Shown in pieces: positions 16,509 through 24,494 of a stretch of 64,000 bases of DNA. How positions within the stretch are numbered: the first letter of the stretch is position 1; each line of letters opens with the position of its first letter. This DNA is from Aquimarina sp. TRL1 (lineage in GTDB: Bacteria > Bacteroidota > Bacteroidia > Flavobacteriales > Flavobacteriaceae). The notes below the pieces were generated by a model. That model saw only the letters and a list, made by a program, of their open reading frames with translations, did not search any database and was not told the origin of the DNA. The stretch is taken from assembly GCF_013365535.1 (NCBI RefSeq), contig NZ_CP053590.1:1850501-1914500 (forward strand). The letters are read 5' to 3'. A program made the position numbers and the translations under genes.

Positions 16509-18161
16509 ATGATGCAGATACGGAAAAAAACAGAAGATACATACAATAAAAGCTACCTGATACTCGCTTTAGTTGTCTTTTTATTGGGGCTGGGAAAGCA
16601 TCAAAGTTATGGGCAGGTAAAAACAAGTATCAATGCAACTTCTATAAAAATAGGTGAAGAGTTGAAGTATACTCTTAAGGTAGAGGTAGATACAACAGCA
16701 GTAGTAGTGTTTCCTGAAGGAGCTACTTTTTCTCCTTTAGAAGTTATTGAATCATATGCGATAGACAGCACAAAGAAAGATGGAAAGTTACAGTTATTGA
16801 AAGAATATGGTTTGACTCAATTTGATTCTGGTCATTATACGATTCCTCAACAGCACATTCGGTTAGGGGATAAAATAATACTGACAGATTCCTTAAAGGT
16901 TGAAGTGCGTGATGTACCGGTAGATACTACTAAGCAAAAAATGTATGCGATCAAACCTTTGGTTGAGGTAGAATCTAAAGCAGATTATTCTGGGATATTA
17001 CCAGTGGTTTTGATGATTATAGGAGGGGTACTGCTGATAGCTGTTATAGTATTTTTGTTACTGAGAAAACGCAAGAAGAAGATCGCAAAAGAAAAAGAAT
17101 TACCACCCTATGAGAGAGCTATCCAAACCCTTCAGGAGATTGATCAATCGGGATTATTAGCAAAGGATTCTCATAAAGAATATTATTCTAAGTTGAGTGA
17201 TACCGCGAGAAAATATATAGATGAAGAGATATATGATCATGCGATGGAGAGTACAACGGATGAGCTGATTACACGATTAGAATCAGAGATTGCTTCCGGG
17301 AGTTTGACACTGGATATCGAAACAGTAAAGGAGTTGGAAAACGTTTTGAAAACAGCAGATATGGCTAAGTTTGCAAAATCAAAACCAGATTTAGGGATTG
17401 CCAAAGCTGACCGAACAGTGATTGAGCAAATCATTCATAAGACTAAGGAGGCTATTCCAGAACCAACCGAAGAAGAACTGTTAGCAGATGAAACATATCG
17501 TCAACAAGTAGCGATAAAACAACGGAATAAAAATATTGTCATCGGTAGTGTTGCTACAGTAGCATTGGTAACAATTATGATTGTCGTACTGGGATTAGTA
17601 AGAGGTTTTGGAGTACTTAAAGATGATATATTCGGGCATCCAACCAAAGAATTGGCAGAAAAACAGTGGATAACAAGTGAATATGGAGCGCCAGCTGTAA
17701 CTATTTCTACTCCAGAAGTATTGATCAGAAACACATATCAGTTGACAGAAGAGCAAAAACAGATCCTGAAAGGGAATGAGAGTTTTACTTATGGAAGTTT
17801 GTTGGATAACTTTTATATCGTCATTTCTGGAGTAAAGTTCAAGAAGGATACAGAAGTTGATCTGAAAAAAGCAGTAGAAGGAGTTGTAGGTTCTTTTGAA
17901 GCTCAGGGAGCAAAAAATATTACCGTTAAAGATGACGAATACAAGACATTGGCAGGAGCAGAAGGAATTAAGATTTTCGGAACATTGGAGGTAGAGAATC
18001 CGGTATTAAAAGAAACGCTAAAGAAAGAATATGTTATGCTAAACTTTGCAGAAGGAGGAGGGTTTCAGCAGATAACAGTAGTTTATAATCAGGAGGACCG
18101 ATATGCGAAGGAGGTAGCCGACCGAATAGTAAACTCTGTAGAATTAAAAAGCACCAAATAA
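16509..18161 (+). CDS. Bat operon membrane protein with BatD-like N-terminal domain
   Basis: 550 residues. A signal peptide (ends about 36, ...HQSYGQ) leads a periplasmic beta domain (VKTSINATSIKIGEELKYTLKVEVDT...), similar to the BatD/oxygen-tolerance domain. A transmembrane helix lies at about 160-185 (ILPVVLMIIGGVLLIAVIVFLLL). A cytosolic helical part follows, then a second transmembrane helix at about 345-366 and a final extracytoplasmic domain of about 180 residues. The position between the DUF58 gene and batA, with 2 bases to batA, puts it in the Bat complex. Some Bacteroidota operons have a DUF4381 protein at this place; here the protein is much longer because of its second membrane segment and tail domain. 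Confidence 0.75.
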   Translation: MMQIRKKTEDTYNKSYLILALVVFLLGLGKHQSYGQVKTSINATSIKIGEELKYTLKVEVDTTAVVVFPEGATFSPLEVIESYAIDSTKKDGKLQLLKEYGLTQFDSGHYTIPQQHIRLGDKIILTDSLKVEVRDVPVDTTKQKMYAIKPLVEVESKADYSGILPVVLMIIGGVLLIAVIVFLLLRKRKKKIAKEKELPPYERAIQTLQEIDQSGLLAKDSHKEYYSKLSDTARKYIDEEIYDHAMESTTDELITRLESEIASGSLTLDIETVKELENVLKTADMAKFAKSKPDLGIAKADRTVIEQIIHKTKEAIPEPTEEELLADETYRQQVAIKQRNKNIVIGSVATVALVTIMIVVLGLVRGFGVLKDDIFGHPTKELAEKQWITSEYGAPAVTISTPEVLIRNTYQLTEEQKQILKGNESFTYGSLLDNFYIVISGVKFKKDTEVDLKKAVEGVVGSFEAQGAKNITVKDDEYKTLAGAEGIKIFGTLEVENPVLKETLKKEYVMLNFAEGGGFQQITVVYNQEDRYAKEVADRIVNSVELKSTK

Positions 18162-18163
18162 TT

Positions 18164-19168
18164 ATGTTTGAAAATTTCACATTCGAGAACCCACAGTTTT
18201 TTTGGTTGTTTTTATTGCTGCCAGGGGTAATTGCCTGGTATTTTTGGAAAAGAAATAAACAACAGGCGGTACTGAAAATTTCCAGTGTCAAAGGATTCAA
18301 AGCAGAAACCTCTGTATTAGCTAAAATAAAGCCAGTGTTGTTTTTACTTAGAATACTTTCTCTGGCATTGCTGATCATTGCATTGGCACGCCCAAGAACG
18401 GTAGATGTTTCTTCGAGAACTAAAACTACAAAAGGAATTGATATTGTGATGGCAATAGATGTATCTGGTAGTATGTTGGCAAAGGATTTGCGACCTAATC
18501 GTTTAGAAGCTTTAAAAAAGGTAGCTGCTGATTTTATAAAAGGTCGCCCAAGTGATCGTATTGGATTAGTAGTATATGCAGGAGAGAGTTATACCAAAAC
18601 TCCGATTACTAGCGATAAGACTATTGTTTTAGGAGCGCTTAAGGATATTAGGTATAACAATGTTCTGGAGAATGGAACAGCTATTGGAATGGGGCTGGCA
18701 ACAGCTGTTAATAGATTAAAAGATAGTAAGGCAAAAAGCAAAGTGGTTATTTTGCTTACGGATGGTTCTAATAACTCAGGATTTATTGACCCTAAGATAG
18801 CCTCGGAACTTGCAGTAGAATATGGAATAAAAACATATACAATAGGAATAGGTACCAATGGAATGGCATTGGCTCCAGTAGCAATACGCCCTAATGGCTC
18901 GTTTCAATATGGAAATGTACAAGTAGAAATAGACGAAAAGCTATTAAAGGAAATAGCAAAGGTGACCAAAGGAAAATATTTTAGAGCAACTAATAATTCA
19001 AAACTAAAAGAAATATATCAGGAAATAGACAAACTAGAAAAAACCGATATAGAGGAATTTAAATTCTATAACTATGAAGAAAAATTCAGAATGTTAGTTT
19101 TGCTTGCCGGTTTGTTTTTGTTGTTGGAGATCTTGTTGAGGTATACGGTTTTTAGAAGTTTTGTCTGA
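18164..19168 (+). CDS. batA: BatA, vWA-domain membrane protein
   Basis: 334 residues. An N-terminal membrane hairpin (about 8-30 and 56-76) precedes a vWA domain with MIDAS DVSGSML (about 96-102), TPITSDKT and LTDGSNNSG. A C-terminal helix (LVLLAGLFLLLEILLRY) completes it. The layout is typical of BatA from Bacteroides and Leptospira, which form a membrane complex needed for aerotolerance or stress survival. Downstream is a 124-base spacer with hairpins before batB. Confidence 0.88.
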   Translation: MFENFTFENPQFFWLFLLLPGVIAWYFWKRNKQQAVLKISSVKGFKAETSVLAKIKPVLFLLRILSLALLIIALARPRTVDVSSRTKTTKGIDIVMAIDVSGSMLAKDLRPNRLEALKKVAADFIKGRPSDRIGLVVYAGESYTKTPITSDKTIVLGALKDIRYNNVLENGTAIGMGLATAVNRLKDSKAKSKVVILLTDGSNNSGFIDPKIASELAVEYGIKTYTIGIGTNGMALAPVAIRPNGSFQYGNVQVEIDEKLLKEIAKVTKGKYFRATNNSKLKEIYQEIDKLEKTDIEEFKFYNYEEKFRMLVLLAGLFLLLEILLRYTVFRSFV

Positions 19169-19225
19169 TAAACAAAAAAAGAACCTCAATAGAAGTCTTA
19201 GGGGAGTATTTTGAAATAATTTTTG

Positions 19226-19248
19226 ATTTTGAGGGCACACCTCAAAAT
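19226..19248 (+). repeat. Hairpin in batA-batB spacer
   Basis: Perfect 9-bp stem ATTTTGAGG/CCTCAAAAT with loop GCACA, not followed by T. It is likely a folded segment of the bat mRNA. Confidence 0.55.
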
Positions 19249-19256
19249 AGTAATAG

Positions 19257-19269
19257 CTCACTTGGTGAG
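19257..19269 (+). repeat. Palindrome copy 1, CTCACTTGGTGAG
   Basis: CTCAC-TTG-GTGAG just ahead of batB. A near-identical copy (TTA in the middle) occurs ahead of batD at 21348-21360; both are followed by TA and lie 24-49 bases before the next start. Confidence 0.5.
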
Positions 19270-19292
19270 TACAATATTAGGAATAGTAAGTT

Positions 19293-20327
19293 ATGTATGT
19301 ACTGGAAGAAAAGATATATTTTTGGCTGTTGTTGGTGATTCCCATCATTGTACTTCTGTTTGTAGGAGTATTAGTTTGGAAGAATACCACTCAGAAAAAA
19401 TTTGCAGAGAAACATTTGCTAAAAAGATTAAGTCCGGATCAATCTGTACTGAAGTCTATTCTCAAAGTAACTGTTGCTTGTCTGGCAATTGCTTTTATGA
19501 TTATAGCGTTGGTTAATCCTAAGATGGGAACCAAACTAGAAACTGTAAAAAGAGAAGGGGTGGATGTTGTATTTGCTATTGATGTTTCTAAAAGTATGTT
19601 GGCAGAGGATATCGCTCCTAACCGATTGGATAAGGCAAAGCAGCTAGTAACTCAAATCGTGAATAATCTGGCGAGCGATCGGGTAGGAATTATAGCTTAT
19701 GCAGGAAGTGCATTTCCTCAGTTACCCATTACTACAGATTATGCTTCTGCAAAAATGTTTTTGCAGTCAATGAATACGGATATTTTATCATCACAGGGAA
19801 CGGCTATTAATGAAGCAATACAACTGGCAAAAACATATTATAATGATGAAGAGCAAACAAATAGGGTGTTATTTATTATTAGTGATGGAGAAGATCATGA
19901 AGGAAATGTAGGAGCGATAGCTAAAGATGCAGCAGCAGAAGGAATTCGTATTTTTACCATTGGGGTTGGATCAGCAAAAGGAGGTCCTATTCCTATTAAG
20001 AGAAATGGGGTAGTTCAGAACTATAAAAAGAACAATCAGGGAGAAACGGTAATCACCAGACTGGATAAAAATACCTTGCAGGAGATTGCCGATCAGGCAA
20101 ATGGGGAGTACATCGATGGGAGAAGTACGAATAAGGTGATTGAAAAAGTAACATCTCTATTACATAATATGGATAAAAAAGAGTTTGAAACCAAACAATA
20201 TGCAGACTTCAAAGATCAGTTCCAATGGTTTCTGGGGATCGCCCTATTTTTATTAATTTTAGATGTTTTTTTATTAGAAAGAAAAACAGCCTGGTTAAAG
20301 AAATTAAACTTGTTTAATGAGCGATAG
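19293..20327 (+). CDS. batB: BatB, vWA-domain membrane protein
   Basis: 344 residues; same design as BatA, with transmembrane helices at about 9-28 and 55-75, a vWA MIDAS DVSKSML (about 100), LPITTDYA and ISDGEDHEG, and a final helix at about 310-330. The MIDAS carries Lys in place of the usual Gly (DVSKS), as is common in BatB. BatA/BatB are thought to be paralogues that work together in the membrane with MoxR. It is followed by batC after 37 bases. Confidence 0.88.
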   Translation: MYVLEEKIYFWLLLVIPIIVLLFVGVLVWKNTTQKKFAEKHLLKRLSPDQSVLKSILKVTVACLAIAFMIIALVNPKMGTKLETVKREGVDVVFAIDVSKSMLAEDIAPNRLDKAKQLVTQIVNNLASDRVGIIAYAGSAFPQLPITTDYASAKMFLQSMNTDILSSQGTAINEAIQLAKTYYNDEEQTNRVLFIISDGEDHEGNVGAIAKDAAAEGIRIFTIGVGSAKGGPIPIKRNGVVQNYKKNNQGETVITRLDKNTLQEIADQANGEYIDGRSTNKVIEKVTSLLHNMDKKEFETKQYADFKDQFQWFLGIALFLLILDVFLLERKTAWLKKLNLFNER

Positions 20328-20364
20328 TATTAGTAGAGAACAAGTGCTAACATAAAATAAGCAG

Positions 20365-21246
20365 ATGAAGACGAAAATAATACTCTTATTTATTCTACAA
20401 ACAATTGTAGGGTTTGGACAAGAAGAGAGACAAAAAATAGAAGAAGAAGGGACGCGTTTTGTAGCAAATGCTAATGAAGTATTGGTTAAAGATGGGAATT
20501 TCCCAAAAGCAGAAGGAGAATATAGAAAAGCAATTGCAGTAAACCCGGCAGATGCTACGGCAAAGTATAATTTAGCAAATGCATATTACAACTCCAGTAA
20601 ATTTGACGAAGCGACAAAGCGATATAGCGACATGGTCAAGGTGGCCACAACCAAAGCAGAAAAACACAAAGCTTTCCACAATCAAGGAAATGTGTTCATG
20701 GAGCAAAAAAAATACAAAGAAGCGGTAGAAGCGTATAAGAATGCGTTGAGAAATAACCCAAAAGATGAAGAGACGCGTTATAACCTTGCTTTGGCCAAAA
20801 AGAAATTAGAAAAGGAACAAAAGAAAAATAAACAGAATAAGGATAATAAAGACAACAAAGATAACAAAGACAATAAAGATAAAGATCAAAAGGACAAGGA
20901 TCAGAAAGATAAAGATCAGAATAAAGACAAGAAAGAAGGAGGCGATGAGAAGGAGAATAAAGGAGATAAGGGAGATGAGAAAGATAAAAAAGGAAAGGAT
21001 GAAAAAGATGATCGGGGAGATCCTAAAGATAAAGATGATAAAAAAGATAAAGGAAAAGAAGGAGATAAAGAGAAGAAGGATCAAAAACCAGAACAGGGAA
21101 AACCGAAGCAAATGCAAGGAAAGCTTTCTCCTCAGCAGGTAAAAAGCCTATTAGAAGCAATGAATAATCAGGAGAAAAAAGTCCAGGATAAAATAAATGC
21201 TAAAAAAGCCAAAGGCGCAAAAGTAAAAACAGAAAAAGACTGGTGA
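20365..21246 (+). CDS. batC: BatC, TPR protein with lysine/aspartate-rich tail
   Basis: 293 residues. A signal peptide (ends GFGQ, about 19) is followed by three TPR repeats (about 30-150: AEGEYRKAIAVNPADATAKYNLANAYYN, VYMEQKKY-like and EAVEAYKNALRNNPKDEETRYNLALAKKK). Then comes a low-complexity stretch of about 95 residues made of KDN/KDQ/KDK units, and a short helical C-terminus. TPRs probably scaffold the periplasmic side of the Bat complex. The charged run is encoded by an A/G-rich purine tract at about 20815-21080, where slippage-prone repeats could vary in length between strains. Confidence 0.85.
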   Translation: MKTKIILLFILQTIVGFGQEERQKIEEEGTRFVANANEVLVKDGNFPKAEGEYRKAIAVNPADATAKYNLANAYYNSSKFDEATKRYSDMVKVATTKAEKHKAFHNQGNVFMEQKKYKEAVEAYKNALRNNPKDEETRYNLALAKKKLEKEQKKNKQNKDNKDNKDNKDNKDKDQKDKDQKDKDQNKDKKEGGDEKENKGDKGDEKDKKGKDEKDDRGDPKDKDDKKDKGKEGDKEKKDQKPEQGKPKQMQGKLSPQQVKSLLEAMNNQEKKVQDKINAKKAKGAKVKTEKDW

Positions 21247-21264
21247 TTTTATGAGATAATCAAC

Positions 21265-21290
21265 TGCCTCGGGGACAAGCACACGAGGCA
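21265..21290 (+). repeat. Hairpin in batC-batD spacer
   Basis: TGCCTCG (21265-21271) pairs with CGAGGCA (21284-21290) across a 12-base loop. No T-run follows, so read-through into batD is expected. Confidence 0.5.
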
Positions 21291-21347
21291 CTCAAAGGAA
21301 ACTACCATAAATAAAATATTTCGGCATACATGTCGGAGCAGTTACAC

Positions 21348-21360
21348 CTCACTTAGTGAG
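21348..21360 (+). repeat. Palindrome copy 2, CTCACTTAGTGAG
   Basis: CTCAC-TTA-GTGAG, 49 bases before the batD start and followed by TAAAG. Both copies are preceded within a few dozen bases by ACACCTCA, which points to a shared origin or regulator. Confidence 0.5.
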
Positions 21361-21408
21361 TAAAGCAATGCAAAGAACAGTCTGTAGAAAGAAATGCTAT
21401 AAGAACAA

Positions 21409-23178
21409 ATGAAATTACAATTAATTTTTCTAACGCTATTTTTAACGCTGATACAAGCGGTAGAGGCTCAGGTCAAATTTGAAGCCAAAGTGAGTAAGGA
21501 AAAACTCGGGATGAATGAGCGGTTGCGGGTGGATTTTGAAATGAATCAGGATGGAGATAATTTTACACCCCCTAATTTTTCAGGTTTTCAGGTGATAGGA
21601 GGTCCTAACCAATCGATTAGTAATACCTGGGTAAATGGAAAACGTAGCTATTCGAAATCATTCAGCTACTATTTGTCGCCAACACGCCGTGGGAAATTTA
21701 CTATTAAGCAAGCAACTATAGAGATCAATGGAGAAACCTATAAAACACTACCTGTAAAAGTAGAAGTTACAGCATCAGTTGATAAGCCTAAGGATGGGAA
21801 TAGTTCGGATGTTATTGCTAGTGAGAACTTGCATTTGGTAGCAGAAGTATCCAAATCAACTCCTTATCTGAATGAAGCAATTACTGTAGAGTACAAACTT
21901 TATGTGAGTCCCCGGATTAATGTGAGTAACTGGAAAGAATTAGATAGTCCCAAATACAGTGATTTTTGGAGTCAGGCTATCGATATGAAACAACTCAAAG
22001 TAAGAAATGGAGAGTATAATGGAGAACCTTATCGCTATGTAGTTTTGAGGAAAACAGTGTTATATCCACAAAAGACAGGAAAACTGAATATAGAACCGTT
22101 AACGCTTTCTGTAACGGTAGATGTGCCAACAAATAGACGCGATTTTTTTGGAGGTAGATTGTATACATCTATCGATAAAAGGGTAGCTGCAGGAAACAGA
22201 ACCATACGCGTAAAACCTTTGCCAGAACAAGGGCGTCCAGATGACTTTACCGGGGCGGTTGGTACTTTTGAATTTGATGTGAAAGTAAACAAGACAGTCC
22301 TGAGCGCTACAGAATCGCTAGAAGCTAGAGTGTCTGTTTTTGGGAATGGGAATCTGAAATTATTTGACATACCTACTTTATCAGTGCCTAATGGATTAGA
22401 GAAGTACGAACCAGAGCATAATGAACGTGTGCGTACAAATCTGTCAGGAATGGCAGGAACGATATCTGATACGTATACGTTGGTACCGCAATATAAAGGG
22501 AAGTATCCTTTGCCTTCCTTGTCGTTTAGTTATTTTGATCTAAAGACAGAAAGTTATAAAAGAATTACCTCAGATGAGATTATAATAAATGTTAATAAAG
22601 GACCAGAGGGGAATACTGAAGTTGAAGGAAATGATGAATCAAATAAGACGTTTAAAAAAGTGGTAACCCAGGTGGGAAATCAATTTCGATTTATAAAAAC
22701 AGATACGGCTTTGACACTGGTTGAAAAAAAATATTTCTTTAAATCTACCCCGTATTGGTTAGCCCTGACACTCCCTTTATTAGCTATTCCAGTATTTCTT
22801 TTTCTAGGGAAGAAACGGGAGGAAAGAAAAAGTGATGTCAAAGGAAACAGAGTGAGAAAAGCTGATAAGCTGGCGAGAAAATACCTGTCTGAGGCGAAGA
22901 AAAATCTAGGAGACCAAAAGGCATTTTATATTGCCATGGAAAAAGCATTGCATAATTACCTGAAAGCAAAATTGTCCATTCAGACAAGTGATATGAGTAA
23001 AGAACGTATTCAGCGCTTACTAAAAGAAAAGAATGTGGATGAGGCAACTTCTATTGAGTTTATAGCGTTATTAGAGAGTTGCGAATTTGCGAGGTACACA
23101 CCTTCTTCTGGTTCGGCAATGCAACAAGATTACGACAAGGCATCAAGAGTGATTGCAGCAATGGATAAACGATTATAA
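21409..23178 (+). CDS. batD: BatD family protein (oxygen tolerance)
   Basis: 589 residues. The signal peptide ends at about 20 (QAVEAQ). Three or four beta-rich domains of the BatD type follow (KFEAKVSKEKLGMNERLRVDFEM..., ENLHLVAEVSKSTPYLNEAITVEYKLYVS, AVGTFEFDVKVNKTVLSATESLEARVSVFGNGNLKLF). One transmembrane helix sits at about 448-467 (STPYWLALTLPLLAIPVFLF), then a cytosolic tail of about 120 residues. BatD proteins are thought to bind BatA/BatB on the periplasmic side. The gap before it (162 bases) contains two hairpins. Confidence 0.88.
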   Translation: MKLQLIFLTLFLTLIQAVEAQVKFEAKVSKEKLGMNERLRVDFEMNQDGDNFTPPNFSGFQVIGGPNQSISNTWVNGKRSYSKSFSYYLSPTRRGKFTIKQATIEINGETYKTLPVKVEVTASVDKPKDGNSSDVIASENLHLVAEVSKSTPYLNEAITVEYKLYVSPRINVSNWKELDSPKYSDFWSQAIDMKQLKVRNGEYNGEPYRYVVLRKTVLYPQKTGKLNIEPLTLSVTVDVPTNRRDFFGGRLYTSIDKRVAAGNRTIRVKPLPEQGRPDDFTGAVGTFEFDVKVNKTVLSATESLEARVSVFGNGNLKLFDIPTLSVPNGLEKYEPEHNERVRTNLSGMAGTISDTYTLVPQYKGKYPLPSLSFSYFDLKTESYKRITSDEIIINVNKGPEGNTEVEGNDESNKTFKKVVTQVGNQFRFIKTDTALTLVEKKYFFKSTPYWLALTLPLLAIPVFLFLGKKREERKSDVKGNRVRKADKLARKYLSEAKKNLGDQKAFYIAMEKALHNYLKAKLSIQTSDMSKERIQRLLKEKNVDEATSIEFIALLESCEFARYTPSSGSAMQQDYDKASRVIAAMDKRL

Positions 23179-23192
23179 AACAAAGCTGAAAA

Positions 23193-23945
23193 ATGAAGAG
23201 AATAATTTATATCATAGTTTTATTATGTTCAGCGATAGTAACAGCACAAGGTCAAACGTTTCTTGAACAGGCAAATGCATTATATACCTCTGAGAAATAT
23301 CAGGAGGCAATTAATATGTATATGAAGGTAATTGATCAGAAACAGGAAGAGTCAGTTGCTTTGTATTATAATTTAGCAAATGCGCATTATAAATTGAGTA
23401 ATATCGGACCGAGTATCTATTATTATGAAAAAGCATTAAAACTTGATCCTAGTGATAGCGATGTATTGAATAACCTTGCTTTTGCACAAAAGGCAACCAT
23501 CGATAAGATAGACAGTATGCCAGAAGGAGTAATTACGAAAGTAATAAAATCTGTAACGAACCTGTTTACTTTTGATGGGTGGGCATGGATTTCTGTAATA
23601 GGAATTATTTTGTTTGTTGTTTTATTCTTTTTGTATAGTTCAGCAACGATCGCTATGAGAAAAAGATTTTTCTTTATAGGGGCGTGGGCAATGTTCTTTA
23701 TAGGATTTTGGGCTGTTTTTATGGCCTTTAGACAGTATGATTATGTAACAGAAAATCAATTTGCGGTTATTTTTTCATCAGAGGCTGAGGTAAAAAGTGA
23801 ACCAAATTTGAAGAGCGAAAGAGTCTTCGAGCTACATGAAGGAACCAAGGTGAAAGTGCTTGAAACAGTGAATGATTGGAAGAAAATAAGACTAACAGAC
23901 GGTAAAATAGGATGGATGCCGGCTGATAATCTAAAAGAATTATGA
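23193..23945 (+). CDS. batE: BatE, TPR and SH3-domain protein
   Basis: 250 residues. A signal peptide is followed by two TPR repeats (about 25-100). Two transmembrane helices flank a short linker (about 122-145 and 155-175), and a C-terminal bacterial SH3 domain (about 188-250) has EVKSEPNLKSERVFELHEGTKVKVLETVNDWKKIRLTDGKIGWMPADN. SH3b domains bind peptides or cell-wall fragments. It closes the bat operon, 14 bases after batD. Confidence 0.87.
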   Translation: MKRIIYIIVLLCSAIVTAQGQTFLEQANALYTSEKYQEAINMYMKVIDQKQEESVALYYNLANAHYKLSNIGPSIYYYEKALKLDPSDSDVLNNLAFAQKATIDKIDSMPEGVITKVIKSVTNLFTFDGWAWISVIGIILFVVLFFLYSSATIAMRKRFFFIGAWAMFFIGFWAVFMAFRQYDYVTENQFAVIFSSEAEVKSEPNLKSERVFELHEGTKVKVLETVNDWKKIRLTDGKIGWMPADNLKEL

Positions 23946-24008
23946 ATTTTAAAGAGGATTTAACAATTCCTTGAACAAGTGTTAGTATATTTACGTAAAA
24001 TTGCAATA

Positions 24009-24338
24009 ATGTTCGCAAGAAAAAGACAAATAGCGAAAGTATTAATCGTGTTTGGTTTTATTCTTAGCCTCTCTAACTATGGATTGGAGCTGGTGAACGT
24101 TTTCATGTGCCATGATGAAATAACCTATAGCCTTATTGATTCAGAAGAAAATACTGACCCCAAAGAAAAAGAAGGAAAAGAAAAGGAAAGTGTCGATCAA
24201 AAAGGAAAAATCTCTCAATTTTTTGATATGAGTAGCATGGCTTTATGCAATTTGCTTATAGAGGTTTACCCACAACAACGATTTCTTAATTCGGTCGTCT
24301 TTCTGGAATTTACCACCCCTCCTCCGGAGACCATTTGA
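24009..24338 (+). CDS. Small single-pass membrane protein of unknown function
   Basis: About 109 residues from the ATG at 24009; a GTG ten codons earlier is the alternative. A hydrophobic helix (AKVLIVFGFILSLSNYGLELV) precedes a short domain with a Lys/Glu-rich loop (EENTDPKEKEGKEKES) and ends FTTPPPETI. Small Bacteroidota proteins with a proline-rich tail are often found beside transporter operons, and this one lies 156 bases before a SulP gene. It may belong to that transporter or to the bat operon before it. No function is known to me. Confidence 0.55.
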   Translation: MFARKRQIAKVLIVFGFILSLSNYGLELVNVFMCHDEITYSLIDSEENTDPKEKEGKEKESVDQKGKISQFFDMSSMALCNLLIEVYPQQRFLNSVVFLEFTTPPPETI

Positions 24339-24452
24339 TACAATCATCTTACCAAAATGTATATCATAAGCAAATAATTACTGATTCCAGTAGTGAACAT
24401 GTTGCTTGTTTGTGATAAAATAAGTATTATTAATTTCTATTTAATCTAACCT

Positions 24453-24476
24453 GCTTTTGTAGCATGTTACAAAAGC
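24453..24476 (+). promoter_or_regulatory. Inverted repeat before the SulP-carbonic anhydrase operon
   Basis: GCTTTTGTA (24453-24461) and TACAAAAGC (24468-24476) are separated by six bases, 19 bases before the SulP start codon. The position fits an operator or a leader hairpin that would affect translation; there is no T-run. Confidence 0.45.
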
Positions 24477-24494
24477 CCGACTTAATTTATTATT

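Noticed and set aside
20815..20935. Regular GATAAAGACAA-like repeats
   Set aside because: They are codon repeats of the BatC tail; no spacers, no cas genes.
20806..21117. Minus-strand ORF rich in Ile/Phe opposite batC
   Set aside because: It is the complement of the purine-rich batC tail; hydrophobic composition follows from that.
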